Shown: positions 9,630 through 21,301 of the stretch, one piece after another
Layout of the letters: each line of letters begins with the position of its first letter
Numbering within the stretch: the first letter of the stretch is position 1
NCBI RefSeq assembly: GCF_026212465.1
Contig: NC_080053.1
Location: 9,346,815-9,410,814, forward strand
Length of the DNA stretch: 64,000 nucleotides
Direction: 5' to 3'
Source: Amaranthus tricolor
Lineage: Eukaryota > Streptophyta > Magnoliopsida > Caryophyllales > Amaranthaceae
Made by a program: the position numbers and the translations under genes
The notes under the pieces: model-generated
Databases searched by the model: none
Told to the model about the DNA's origin: nothing
What the model saw: only the letters and a program-made list of their open reading frames with translations

Positions 9630-10182
9630 TTTTCCCTCCTTTTTTTTTTTAATTTTTCTTATCTGTTTCCGCTGCACTTGAGCAGAAGGCATTTCAGTGG
9701 TTATCGTAGTATACTCCATGGAAGTAATTTTATTTATAAAAATATAACTCGCAACCGGGTCCCGACCTCGAATTTACGGGCACTCGAAAGATAGGACCCG
9801 TCGAGGCGGGTCGATGCGCATACGAACGAATTGTCCGAAAGAGGCGTGCGTCGGTGCGTTCGTGTAAGCGGAAATTGCACCGGGTCCCGTCGGAAGTCCC
9901 CGCGGAAGCGCGCCCGGCATGGATGGCCTCTTGATTTCCAAGTGTTGCGCGGATTTCTCAAATATTTTGTCGCTTTTTTGTTGCGAGTTCACCTGGCTTT
10001 TAAAGCCGGCGGACTCTTTTGTGAATCGGACAATACCGGGAGGGTGAAAAACGGTATTTGGGAAGGAGAAGGCTCGAAATAGGGGTCTCGGCTGCGAATT
10101 TACGAGCTTTGGAATGCTCTGGTTTTTTTTTTTTTTTTTGGGCGGCATTGCGCATGTAAACAAATTGCTACGGTGAATGAAC

Positions 10183-10302
10183 GGGTGCGATCATACCAGC
10201 ACTAATGCACCGGATCCCATCAGAACTCCGCAGTTAAGCGTGCTTGGGCGAGAGTAGTACTAGGATGGGTGACCTCCTGGGAAGTCCTCGTGTTGCACCC
10301 CT
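10183..10302 (+). rRNA. 5S rRNA: 5S rRNA, unit 16
   Basis: Consensus gene. Unit 672 bp, AATT tract, tatCggg, relic 10525-10627. Confidence 0.98.
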
Positions 10303-10854
10303 TTTTCCCTCCTTTTTTTTTTTAATTTTTCTTATCTGTTTCCGCTGCACTTGAGCAGAAGGCATTTCAGTGGTTATCGTAGTATACTCCATGGAAGTAA
10401 TTTTATTTATAAAAATATAACTCGCAACCGGGTCCCGACCTCGAATTTACGGGCACTCGAAAGATAGGACCCGTCGAGGCGGGTCGATGCGCATACGAAC
10501 GAATTGTCCGAAAGAGGCGTGCGTCGGTGCGTTCGTGTAAGCGGAAATTGCACCGGGTCCCGTCGGAAGTCCCCGCGGAAGCGCGCCCGGCATGGATGGC
10601 CTCTTGATTTCCAAGTGTTGCGCGGATTTCTCAAATATTTTGTCGCTTTTTTGTTGCGAGTTCACCTGGCTTTTAAAGCCGGCGGACTCTTTTGTGAATC
10701 GGACAATACCGGGAGGGTGAAAAACGGTATTCGGGAAGGAGAAGGCTCGAAATAGGGGTCTCGGCTGCGAATTTACGAGCTTTGGAATGCTCTGGTTTTT
10801 TTTTTTTTTTTGGGCGGCATTGCGCATGTAAACAAATTGCTACGGTGAATGAAC

Positions 10855-10974
10855 GGGTGCGATCATACCAGCACTAATGCACCGGATCCCATCAGAACTC
10901 CGCAGTTAAGCGTGCTTGGGCGAGAGTAGTACTAGGATGGGTGACCTCCTGGGAAGTCCTCGTGTTGCACCCCT
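10855..10974 (+). rRNA. 5S rRNA: 5S rRNA, unit 17
   Basis: Consensus gene. Unit 672 bp, AATT tract, tatCggg, relic 11197-11299, private A to T just after the relic (ctcatatatt). Confidence 0.98.
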
Positions 10975-11526
10975 TTTTCCCTCCTTTTTTTTTTTAATTT
11001 TTCTTATCTGTTTCCGCTGCACTTGAGCAGAAGGCATTTCAGTGGTTATCGTAGTATACTCCATGGAAGTAATTTTATTTATAAAAATATAACTCGCAAC
11101 CGGGTCCCGACCTCGAATTTACGGGCACTCGAAAGATAGGACCCGTCGAGGCGGGTCGATGCGCATACGAACGAATTGTCCGAAAGAGGCGTGCGTCGGT
11201 GCGTTCGTGTAAGCGGAAATTGCACCGGGTCCCGTCGGAAGTCCCCGCGGAAGCGCGCCCGGCATGGATGGCCTCTTGATTTCCAAGTGTTGCGCGGATT
11301 TCTCATATATTTTGTCGCTTTTTTGTTGCGAGTTCACCTGGCTTTTAAAGCCGGCGGACTCTTTTGTGAATCGGACAATACCGGGAGGGTGAAAAACGGT
11401 ATTCGGGAAGGAGAAGGCTCGAAATAGGGGTCTCGGCTGCGAATTTACGAGCTTTGGAATGCTCTGGTTTTTTTTTTTTTTTTGGGCGGCATTGCGCATG
11501 TAAACAAATTGCTACGGTGAATGAAC

Positions 11527-11613
11527 GGGTGCGATCATACCAGCACTAATGCACCGGATCCCATCAGAACTCCGCAGTTAAGCGTGCTTGGGCGAGAGTA
11601 GTACTAGGATGGG
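11527..11613 (+). rRNA. 5S rRNA: 5S rRNA, unit 18, 3' end lost in gap
   Basis: Nt 1-87 are present and match the consensus, then N begins. The truncation comes from the assembly and is not evidence of a broken gene. Its spacer and relic are not visible. Confidence 0.93.
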
Positions 11614-11713
11614 NNNNNNNNNNNNNNNNNNNNNNNNNNNNNNNNNNNNNNNNNNNNNNNNNNNNNNNNNNNNNNNNNNNNNNNNNNNNNNNNNNNNNNN
11701 NNNNNNNNNNNNN
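11614..11713. other. assembly gap, 100 N
   Basis: Exactly 100 N, the usual placeholder for a gap of unknown length. It interrupts the 5S gene of unit 18 after nt 87. The next gene starts 229 bp after the start of unit 18 instead of about 673 bp. If only one unit is interrupted the gap hides about 540-550 bp; it could equally hide many units. Confidence 0.98.
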
Positions 11714-11755
11714 GGCGGCATTGCGCATGTAAACAAATTGCTACGGTGAATGAAC

Positions 11756-11875
11756 GGGTGCGATCATACCAGCACTAATGCACCGGATCCCATCAGAACT
11801 CCGCAGTTAAGCGTGCTTGGGCGAGAGTAGTACTAGGATGGGTGACCTCCTGGGAAGTCCTCGTGTTGCACCCCT
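11756..11875 (+). rRNA. 5S rRNA: 5S rRNA, unit 19
   Basis: Consensus gene, first of block 2. The T5 terminator is split by an extra G (11878), and one G is missing near 12308 (tattTGGaagg). Unit 675 bp, GAT-cg-GG, relic 12099-12201. Confidence 0.96.
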
Positions 11876-12098
11876 TTGTTCCCTCCTTTTTTTTTTTTAT
11901 TTTTCTTATCTGTTTCCGCTGCACTTGAGCAAAAGGCATTTCAGTGGTTATCGTAGTATACTCCATGGAAGTAATTTTATTTATAAAAATATAACTCGCA
12001 ACCGGGTCCCGACCTCGAATTTACGGGCACTCGAAAGATAGGACCCGTCGAGGCGGGTCGATGCGCATACGAACGAATTGTCCGAAAGAGGCGTGCGT

Positions 12099-12201
12099 CG
12101 GTGCGTTCGTGTAAGCGGAAATTGCACCGGGTCCCGTCGGAAGTCCCCGCGGAAGCGCGCCCGGCATGGATGGCCTCTTGATTTCCAAGTGTTGCGCGGT
12201 T
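12099..12201 (+). pseudogene. 5S rRNA relic, first copy of block 2
   Basis: Same 103-nt relic with the same deletions as in block 1, so dimerisation and decay predate the split of the two blocks. It has m3=T at nt 102. Block 2 relics vary at nt 37 (g or a), nt 90 (A/T) and nt 102 (A/T), and keep the same length in all units read. Confidence 0.83.
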
Positions 12202-12430
12202 TTCTTAAATATTTTGTCGCTTTTTTGTTGCGAGTTCACCTGGCTTTTAAAGCCGGCGGACTCTTTTGTGAATCGGACAATACCGGGAGGGTGAAAAACG
12301 GTATTTGGAAGGAGAAGGCTCGAAATTGGGGTCTCGGCTGCGAATTTACGAGCTTTGGAATGCTCTGGTTTTTTTTTTTTTTTTTTTGGGCGGCATTGCG
12401 CATGTAAACAAATTGCTACGGTGAATGAAC

Positions 12431-12550
12431 GGGTGCGATCATACCAGCACTAATGCACCGGATCCCATCAGAACTCCGCAGTTAAGCGTGCTTGGGCGAG
12501 AGTAGTACTAGGATGGGTGACCTCCTGGGAAGTCCTCGTGTTGCACCCCT
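12431..12550 (+). rRNA. 5S rRNA: 5S rRNA, unit 20
   Basis: Consensus gene. An extra C follows the T5 run (about 12555-12558). Unit 678 bp, the longest, GAA-cg-AC, relic 12776-12878. Confidence 0.97.
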
Positions 12551-13108
12551 TTTTCCCCTCCTTTTTTTTTTTTTTATTTTTCTTATCTGTTTCCGCTGCA
12601 CTTGAGCAAAAGGCATTTCAGTGGTTATCGTAGTATACTCCATGGAAGTAATTTTATTTATAAAAATATAACTCGCAACCGGGTCCCGACCTCGAATTTA
12701 CGGGCACTCGAAAGATAGGACCCGTCGAGGCGGGTCGATGCGCATACGAACGAATTGTCCGAAAGAGGCGTGCGTCGGTGCGTTCGTGTAAGCGGAAATT
12801 GCACCGGGTCCCGTCGGAAGTCCCCGCGGAAGCGCGCCCGGCATGGATGGCCTCTTGATTTCCAAGTGTTGCGCGGATTTCTTAAATATTTTGTCGCTTT
12901 TTTGTTGCGAGTTCACCTGGCTTTTAAAGCCGGCGGACTCTTTTGTGAATCGGACAATACCGGGAGGGTGAAAAACGGTATTTGGGAAGGAGAAGGCTCG
13001 AAATTGGACTCTCGGCTGCGAATTTACGAGCTTTGGAATGCTCTGGTTTTTTTTTTTTTTTTTTTGGGCGGCATTGCGCATGTAAACAAATTGCTACGGT
13101 GAATGAAC

Positions 13109-13228
13109 GGGTGCGATCATACCAGCACTAATGCACCGGATCCCATCAGAACTCCGCAGTGAAGCGTGCTTGGGCGAGAGTAGTACTAGGATGGGTGACC
13201 TCCTGGGAAGTCCTCGTGTTGCACCCCT
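13109..13228 (+). rRNA. 5S rRNA: 5S rRNA, unit 21 (T53G)
   Basis: T53G in box A. Extra G near 13417 (gatgcGgcat). Unit 674 bp, GAA-cg-GG, relic 13452-13554. Confidence 0.96.
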
Positions 13229-13782
13229 TTTTCCCTCCTTTTTTTTTTTTATTTTTCTTATCTGTTTCCGCTGCACTTGAGCAAAAGGCATTTCAGTGGT
13301 TATCGTAGTATACTCCATGGAAGTAATTTTATTTATAAAAATATAACTCGCAACCGGGTCCCGACCTCGAATTTACGGGCACTCGAAAGATAGGACCCGT
13401 CGAGGCGGGTCGATGCGGCATACGAACGAATTGTCCGAAAGAGGCGTGCGTCGGTGCGTTCGTGTAAGCGGAAATTGCACCGGGTCCCGTCGGAAGTCCC
13501 CGCGGAAGCGCGCCCGGCATGGATGGCCTCTTGATTTCCAAGTGTTGCGCGGATTTCTTAAATATTTTGTCGCTTTTTTGTTGCGAGTTCACCTGGCTTT
13601 TAAAGCCGGCGGACTCTTTTGTGAATCGGACAATACCGGGAGGGTGAAAAACGGTATTTGGGAAGGAGAAGGCTCGAAATTGGGGTCTCGGCTGCGAATT
13701 TACGAGCTTTGGAATGCTCTGGTTTTTTTTTTTTTTTTTGGGCGGCATTGCGCATGTAAACAAATTGCTACGGTGAATGAAC

Positions 13783-13902
13783 GGGTGCGATCATACCAGC
13801 ACTAATGCACCGGATCCCATCAGAACTCCGCAGTTAAGCGTGCTTGGGCGAGAGTAGTACTAGGATGGGTGACCTCCTGGGAAGTCCTCGTGTTGCACCC
13901 CT
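13783..13902 (+). rRNA. 5S rRNA: 5S rRNA, unit 22
   Basis: Consensus gene. Unit 673 bp, GAT-cg-GG, relic 14125-14227. Start of the 6-unit repeat. Confidence 0.98.
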
Positions 13903-14455
13903 TTTTCCCTCCTTTTTTTTTTTTATTTTTCTTATCTGTTTCCGCTGCACTTGAGCAAAAGGCATTTCAGTGGTTATCGTAGTATACTCCATGGAAGTAA
14001 TTTTATTTATAAAAATATAACTCGCAACCGGGTCCCGACCTCGAATTTACGGGCACTCGAAAGATAGGACCCGTCGAGGCGGGTCGATGCGCATACGAAC
14101 GAATTGTCCGAAAGAGGCGTGCGTCGGTGCGTTCGTGTAAGCGGAAATTGCACCGGGTCCCGTCGGAAGTCCCCGCGGAAGCGCGCCCGGCATGGATGGC
14201 CTCTTGATTTCCAAGTGTTGCGCGGTTTTCTTAAATATTTTGTCGCTTTTTTGTTGCGAGTTCACCTGGCTTTTAAAGCCGGCGGACTCTTTTGTGAATC
14301 GGACAATACCGGGAGGGTGAAAAACGGTATTTGGGAAGGAGAAGGCTCGAAATTGGGGTCTCGGCTGCGAATTTACGAGCTTTGGAATGCTCTGGTTTTT
14401 TTTTTTTTTTTTGGGCGGCATTGCGCATGTAAACAAATTGCTACGGTGAATGAAC

Positions 14456-14575
14456 GGGTGCGATCATACCAGCACTAATGCACCGGATCCCATCAGAACT
14501 CCGCAGTTAAGCGTGCTTGGGCGAGAGTAGTACTAGGATGGGTGACCTCCTGGGAAGTCCTCGTGTTGCACCCCT
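14456..14575 (+). rRNA. 5S rRNA: 5S rRNA, unit 23
   Basis: Consensus gene. Unit 672 bp, GAT-cg-GG, relic 14797-14899. Confidence 0.98.
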
Positions 14576-15127
14576 TTTTCCCTCCTTTTTTTTTTTATTT
14601 TTCTTATCTGTTTCCGCTGCACTTGAGCAAAAGGCATTTCAGTGGTTATCGTAGTATACTCCATGGAAGTAATTTTATTTATAAAAATATAACTCGCAAC
14701 CGGGTCCCGACCTCGAATTTACGGGCACTCGAAAGATAGGACCCGTCGAGGCGGGTCGATGCGCATACGAACGAATTGTCCGAAAGAGGCGTGCGTCGGT
14801 GCGTTCGTGTAAGCGGAAATTGCACCGGGTCCCGTCGGAAGTCCCCGCGGAAGCGCGCCCGGCATGGATGGCCTCTTGATTTCCAAGTGTTGCGCGGTTT
14901 TCTTAAATATTTTGTCGCTTTTTTGTTGCGAGTTCACCTGGCTTTTAAAGCCGGCGGACTCTTTTGTGAATCGGACAATACCGGGAGGGTGAAAAACGGT
15001 ATTTGGGAAGGAGAAGGCTCGAAATTGGGGTCTCGGCTGCGAATTTACGAGCTTTGGAATGCTCTGGTTTTTTTTTTTTTTTTTGGGCGGCATTGCGCAT
15101 GTAAACAAATTGCTACGGTGAATGAAC

Positions 15128-15247
15128 GGGTGCGATCATACCAGCACTAATGCACCGGATCCCATCAGAACTCCGCAGTTAAGCGTGCTTGGGCGAGAGT
15201 AGTACTAGGATGGGTGACCTCCTGGGAAGTCCTCGTGTTGCACCCCT
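15128..15247 (+). rRNA. 5S rRNA: 5S rRNA, unit 24
   Basis: Consensus gene. Extra G near 15377 (accGgggtcc). Unit 673 bp, GAA-cg-AC, relic 15470-15572. Confidence 0.98.
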
Positions 15248-15800
15248 TTTTCCCTCCTTTTTTTTTTTATTTTTCTTATCTGTTTCCGCTGCACTTGAGC
15301 AAAAGGCATTTCAGTGGTTATCGTAGTATACTCCATGGAAGTAATTTTATTTATAAAAATATAACTCGCAACCGGGGTCCCGACCTCGAATTTACGGGCA
15401 CTCGAAAGATAGGACCCGTCGAGGCGGGTCGATGCGCATACGAACGAATTGTCCGAAAGAGGCGTGCGTCGGTGCGTTCGTGTAAGCGGAAATTGCACCG
15501 GGTCCCGTCGGAAGTCCCCGCGGAAGCGCGCCCGGCATGGATGGCCTCTTGATTTCCAAGTGTTGCGCGGATTTCTTAAATATTTTGTCGCTTTTTTGTT
15601 GCGAGTTCACCTGGCTTTTAAAGCCGGCGGACTCTTTTGTGAATCGGACAATACCGGGAGGGTGAAAAACGGTATTTGGGAAGGAGAAGGCTCGAAATTG
15701 GACTCTCGGCTGCGAATTTACGAGCTTTGGAATGCTCTGGTTTTTTTTTTTTTTTTTGGGCGGCATTGCGCATGTAAACAAATTGCTACGGTGAATGAAC

Positions 15801-15920
15801 GGGTGCGATCATACCAGCACTAATGCACCGGATCCCATCAGAACTCCGCAGTGAAGCGTGCTTGGGCGAGAGTAGTACTAGGATGGGTGACCTCCTGGGA
15901 AGTCCTCGTGTTGCACCCCT
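15801..15920 (+). rRNA. 5S rRNA: 5S rRNA, unit 25 (T53G)
   Basis: T53G. Unit 673 bp, GAA-cg-GG, relic 16143-16245. Confidence 0.97.
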
Positions 15921-16473
15921 TTTTCCCTCCTTTTTTTTTTTTATTTTTCTTATCTGTTTCCGCTGCACTTGAGCAAAAGGCATTTCAGTGGTTATCGTAG
16001 TATACTCCATGGAAGTAATTTTATTTATAAAAATATAACTCGCAACCGGGTCCCGACCTCGAATTTACGGGCACTCGAAAGATAGGACCCGTCGAGGCGG
16101 GTCGATGCGCATACGAACGAATTGTCCGAAAGAGGCGTGCGTCGGTGCGTTCGTGTAAGCGGAAATTGCACCGGGTCCCGTCGGAAGTCCCCGCGGAAGC
16201 GCGCCCGGCATGGATGGCCTCTTGATTTCCAAGTGTTGCGCGGATTTCTTAAATATTTTGTCGCTTTTTTGTTGCGAGTTCACCTGGCTTTTAAAGCCGG
16301 CGGACTCTTTTGTGAATCGGACAATACCGGGAGGGTGAAAAACGGTATTTGGGAAGGAGAAGGCTCGAAATTGGGGTCTCGGCTGCGAATTTACGAGCTT
16401 TGGAATGCTCTGGTTTTTTTTTTTTTTTTTGGGCGGCATTGCGCATGTAAACAAATTGCTACGGTGAATGAAC

Positions 16474-16593
16474 GGGTGCGATCATACCAGCACTAATGCA
16501 CCGGATCCCATCAGAACTCCGCAGTGAAGCGTGCTTGGGCGAGAGTAGTACTAGGATGGGTGACCTCCTGGGAAGTCCTCGTGTTGCACCCCT
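16474..16593 (+). rRNA. 5S rRNA: 5S rRNA, unit 26 (T53G)
   Basis: T53G. Unit 671 bp, GAA-aa-GG (first rare aa spacer), relic 16816-16918. Confidence 0.97.
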
Positions 16594-17144
16594 TTTTCCC
16601 TCCTTTTTTTTTTTTATTTTTCTTATCTGTTTCCGCTGCACTTGAGCAAAAGGCATTTCAGTGGTTATCGTAGTATACTCCATGGAAGTAATTTTATTTA
16701 TAAAAATATAACTCGCAACCGGGTCCCGACCTCGAATTTACGGGCACTCGAAAGATAGGACCCGTCGAGGCGGGTCGATGCGCATACGAACGAATTGTCC
16801 GAAAGAGGCGTGCGTCGGTGCGTTCGTGTAAGCGGAAATTGCACCGGGTCCCGTCGGAAGTCCCCGCGGAAGCGCGCCCGGCATGGATGGCCTCTTGATT
16901 TCCAAGTGTTGCGCGGATTTCTTAAATATTTTGTCGCTTTTTTGTTGAAAGTTCACCTGGCTTTTAAAGCCGGCGGACTCTTTTGTGAATCGGACAATAC
17001 CGGGAGGGTGAAAAACGGTATTTGGGAAGGAGAAGGCTCGAAATTGGGGTCTCGGCTGCGAATTTACGAGCTTTGGAATGCTCTGGTTTTTTTTTTTTTT
17101 TGGGCGGCATTGCGCATGTAAACAAATTGCTACGGTGAATGAAC

Positions 17145-17264
17145 GGGTGCGATCATACCAGCACTAATGCACCGGATCCCATCAGAACTCCGCAGTGAAG
17201 CGTGCTTGGGCGAGAGTAGTACTAGGATGGGTGACCTCCTGGGAAGTCCTCGTGTTGCACCCCT
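17145..17264 (+). rRNA. 5S rRNA: 5S rRNA, unit 27 (T53G)
   Basis: T53G. Unit 673 bp, GAT-cg-GG, relic 17487-17589. Confidence 0.97.
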
Positions 17265-17817
17265 TTTTCCCTCCTTTTTTTTTTTTATTTTTCTTATCTG
17301 TTTCCGCTGCACTTGAGCAAAAGGCATTTCAGTGGTTATCGTAGTATACTCCATGGAAGTAATTTTATTTATAAAAATATAACTCGCAACCGGGTCCCGA
17401 CCTCGAATTTACGGGCACTCGAAAGATAGGACCCGTCGAGGCGGGTCGATGCGCATACGAACGAATTGTCCGAAAGAGGCGTGCGTCGGTGCGTTCGTGT
17501 AAGCGGAAATTGCACCGGGTCCCGTCGGAAGTCCCCGCGGAAGCGCGCCCGGCATGGATGGCCTCTTGATTTCCAAGTGTTGCGCGGTTTTCTTAAATAT
17601 TTTGTCGCTTTTTTGTTGCGAGTTCACCTGGCTTTTAAAGCCGGCGGACTCTTTTGTGAATCGGACAATACCGGGAGGGTGAAAAACGGTATTTGGGAAG
17701 GAGAAGGCTCGAAATTGGGGTCTCGGCTGCGAATTTACGAGCTTTGGAATGCTCTGGTTTTTTTTTTTTTTTTTGGGCGGCATTGCGCATGTAAACAAAT
17801 TGCTACGGTGAATGAAC

Positions 17818-17937
17818 GGGTGCGATCATACCAGCACTAATGCACCGGATCCCATCAGAACTCCGCAGTTAAGCGTGCTTGGGCGAGAGTAGTACTAGGA
17901 TGGGTGACCTCCTGGGAAGTCCTCGTGTTGCACCCCT
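17818..17937 (+). rRNA. 5S rRNA: 5S rRNA, unit 28
   Basis: Consensus gene. Unit 672 bp, GAT-cg-GG, relic 18159-18261. Confidence 0.98.
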
Positions 17938-18489
17938 TTTTCCCTCCTTTTTTTTTTTATTTTTCTTATCTGTTTCCGCTGCACTTGAGCAAAAGGCATT
18001 TCAGTGGTTATCGTAGTATACTCCATGGAAGTAATTTTATTTATAAAAATATAACTCGCAACCGGGTCCCGACCTCGAATTTACGGGCACTCGAAAGATA
18101 GGACCCGTCGAGGCGGGTCGATGCGCATACGAACGAATTGTCCGAAAGAGGCGTGCGTCGGTGCGTTCGTGTAAGCGGAAATTGCACCGGGTCCCGTCGG
18201 AAGTCCCCGCGGAAGCGCGCCCGGCATGGATGGCCTCTTGATTTCCAAGTGTTGCGCGGTTTTCTTAAATATTTTGTCGCTTTTTTGTTGCGAGTTCACC
18301 TGGCTTTTAAAGCCGGCGGACTCTTTTGTGAATCGGACAATACCGGGAGGGTGAAAAACGGTATTTGGGAAGGAGAAGGCTCGAAATTGGGGTCTCGGCT
18401 GCGAATTTACGAGCTTTGGAATGCTCTGGTTTTTTTTTTTTTTTTTGGGCGGCATTGCGCATGTAAACAAATTGCTACGGTGAATGAAC

Positions 18490-18609
18490 GGGTGCGATCA
18501 TACCAGCACTAATGCACCGGATCCCATCAGAACTCCGCAGTTAAGCGTGCTTGGGCGAGAGTAGTACTAGGATGGGTGACCTCCTGGGAAGTCCTCGTGT
18601 TGCACCCCT
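18490..18609 (+). rRNA. 5S rRNA: 5S rRNA, unit 29
   Basis: Consensus gene. Unit 673 bp, GAT-cg-GG, relic 18831-18933. Confidence 0.98.
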
Positions 18610-19162
18610 TTTTCCCTCCTTTTTTTTTTTATTTTTCTTATCTGTTTCCGCTGCACTTGAGCAAAAGGCATTTCAGTGGTTATCGTAGTATACTCCATGG
18701 AAGTAATTTTATTTATAAAAATATAACTCGCAACCGGGTCCCGACCTCGAATTTACGGGCACTCGAAAGATAGGACCCGTCGAGGCGGGTCGATGCGCAT
18801 ACGAACGAATTGTCCGAAAGAGGCGTGCGTCGGTGCGTTCGTGTAAGCGGAAATTGCACCGGGTCCCGTCGGAAGTCCCCGCGGAAGCGCGCCCGGCATG
18901 GATGGCCTCTTGATTTCCAAGTGTTGCGCGGTTTTCTTAAATATTTTGTCGCTTTTTTGTTGCGAGTTCACCTGGCTTTTAAAGCCGGCGGACTCTTTTG
19001 TGAATCGGACAATACCGGGAGGGTGAAAAACGGTATTTGGGAAGGAGAAGGCTCGAAATTGGGGTCTCGGCTGCGAATTTACGAGCTTTGGAATGCTCTG
19101 GTTTTTTTTTTTTTTTTTTGGGCGGCATTGCGCATGTAAACAAATTGCTACGGTGAATGAAC

Positions 19163-19282
19163 GGGTGCGATCATACCAGCACTAATGCACCGGATCCCAT
19201 CAGAACTCCGCAGTTAAGCGTGCTTGGGCGAGAGTAGTACTAGGATGGGTGACCTCCTGGGAAGTCCTCGTGTTGCACCCCT
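19163..19282 (+). rRNA. 5S rRNA: 5S rRNA, unit 30
   Basis: Consensus gene. Unit 674 bp, GAA-cg-AC, relic 19505-19607. Confidence 0.98.
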
Positions 19283-19836
19283 TTTTCCCTCCTTTTTTTT
19301 TTTTATTTTTCTTATCTGTTTCCGCTGCACTTGAGCAAAAGGCATTTCAGTGGTTATCGTAGTATACTCCATGGAAGTAATTTTATTTATAAAAATATAA
19401 CTCGCAACCGGGTCCCGACCTCGAATTTACGGGCACTCGAAAGATAGGACCCGTCGAGGCGGGTCGATGCGCATACGAACGAATTGTCCGAAAGAGGCGT
19501 GCGTCGGTGCGTTCGTGTAAGCGGAAATTGCACCGGGTCCCGTCGGAAGTCCCCGCGGAAGCGCGCCCGGCATGGATGGCCTCTTGATTTCCAAGTGTTG
19601 CGCGGATTTCTTAAATATTTTGTCGCTTTTTTGTTGCGAGTTCACCTGGCTTTTAAAGCCGGCGGACTCTTTTGTGAATCGGACAATACCGGGAGGGTGA
19701 AAAACGGTATTTGGGAAGGAGAAGGCTCGAAATTGGACTCTCGGCTGCGAATTTACGAGCTTTGGAATGCTCTGGTTTTTTTTTTTTTTTTTTGGGCGGC
19801 ATTGCGCATGTAAACAAATTGCTACGGTGAATGAAC

Positions 19837-19956
19837 GGGTGCGATCATACCAGCACTAATGCACCGGATCCCATCAGAACTCCGCAGTGAAGCGTGCTTG
19901 GGCGAGAGTAGTACTAGGATGGGTGACCTCCTGGGAAGTCCTCGTGTTGCACCCCT
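19837..19956 (+). rRNA. 5S rRNA: 5S rRNA, unit 31 (T53G)
   Basis: T53G. Unit 673 bp, GAT-cg-GG, relic 20179-20281. Confidence 0.97.
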
Positions 19957-20509
19957 TTTTCCCTCCTTTTTTTTTTTTATTTTTCTTATCTGTTTCCGCT
20001 GCACTTGAGCAAAAGGCATTTCAGTGGTTATCGTAGTATACTCCATGGAAGTAATTTTATTTATAAAAATATAACTCGCAACCGGGTCCCGACCTCGAAT
20101 TTACGGGCACTCGAAAGATAGGACCCGTCGAGGCGGGTCGATGCGCATACGAACGAATTGTCCGAAAGAGGCGTGCGTCGGTGCGTTCGTGTAAGCGGAA
20201 ATTGCACCGGGTCCCGTCGGAAGTCCCCGCGGAAGCGCGCCCGGCATGGATGGCCTCTTGATTTCCAAGTGTTGCGCGGTTTTCTTAAATATTTTGTCGC
20301 TTTTTTGTTGCGAGTTCACCTGGCTTTTAAAGCCGGCGGACTCTTTTGTGAATCGGACAATACCGGGAGGGTGAAAAACGGTATTTGGGAAGGAGAAGGC
20401 TCGAAATTGGGGTCTCGGCTGCGAATTTACGAGCTTTGGAATGCTCTGGTTTTTTTTTTTTTTTTTGGGCGGCATTGCGCATGTAAACAAATTGCTACGG
20501 TGAATGAAC

Positions 20510-20629
20510 GGGTGCGATCATACCAGCACTAATGCACCGGATCCCATCAGAACTCCGCAGTGAAGCGTGCTTGGGCGAGAGTAGTACTAGGATGGGTGAC
20601 CTCCTGGGAAGTCCTCGTGTTGCACCCCT
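20510..20629 (+). rRNA. 5S rRNA: 5S rRNA, unit 32 (T53G)
   Basis: T53G. Unit 672 bp, GAA-aa-GG, relic 20852-20954. Confidence 0.97.
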
Positions 20630-21181
20630 TTTTCCCTCCTTTTTTTTTTTTATTTTTCTTATCTGTTTCCGCTGCACTTGAGCAAAAGGCATTTCAGTGG
20701 TTATCGTAGTATACTCCATGGAAGTAATTTTATTTATAAAAATATAACTCGCAACCGGGTCCCGACCTCGAATTTACGGGCACTCGAAAGATAGGACCCG
20801 TCGAGGCGGGTCGATGCGCATACGAACGAATTGTCCGAAAGAGGCGTGCGTCGGTGCGTTCGTGTAAGCGGAAATTGCACCGGGTCCCGTCGGAAGTCCC
20901 CGCGGAAGCGCGCCCGGCATGGATGGCCTCTTGATTTCCAAGTGTTGCGCGGATTTCTTAAATATTTTGTCGCTTTTTTGTTGAAAGTTCACCTGGCTTT
21001 TAAAGCCGGCGGACTCTTTTGTGAATCGGACAATACCGGGAGGGTGAAAAACGGTATTTGGGAAGGAGAAGGCTCGAAATTGGGGTCTCGGCTGCGAATT
21101 TACGAGCTTTGGAATGCTCTGGTTTTTTTTTTTTTTTTGGGCGGCATTGCGCATGTAAACAAATTGCTACGGTGAATGAAC

Positions 21182-21301
21182 GGGTGCGATCATACCAGCA
21201 CTAATGCACCGGATCCCATCAGAACTCCGCAGTGAAGCGTGCTTGGGCGAGAGTAGTACTAGGATGGGTGACCTCCTGGGAAGTCCTCGTGTTGCACCCC
21301 T
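21182..21301 (+). rRNA. 5S rRNA: 5S rRNA, unit 33 (T53G)
   Basis: T53G. Unit 672 bp, GAT-cg-GG, relic 21524-21626. Confidence 0.97.

Larger units (their letters stand above)
1..11613 (+). repeat. 5S rDNA tandem array, block 1 (units 1-18)
   Basis: Head-to-tail units of 671-676 bp, each with one 120-nt 5S gene and a spacer of about 552 bp. Bases 1-87 are the end of the preceding spacer. All spacers carry gagcaG, ctCaaat and aaatAgg, which separates them from block 2. Two tract types follow the gene: ATAT type (units 1, 3, 5, 6, 11) and AATT type (the rest). A second marker, tatT/Cggg, is C in units 2-6 and 16-17 and T elsewhere. No insertion, inversion or foreign sequence was seen. Confidence 0.98.

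Noticed and set aside
11527..11613. Truncated 5S pseudogene at unit 18
   Set aside because: The truncation is made by the N run; the visible part is consensus.
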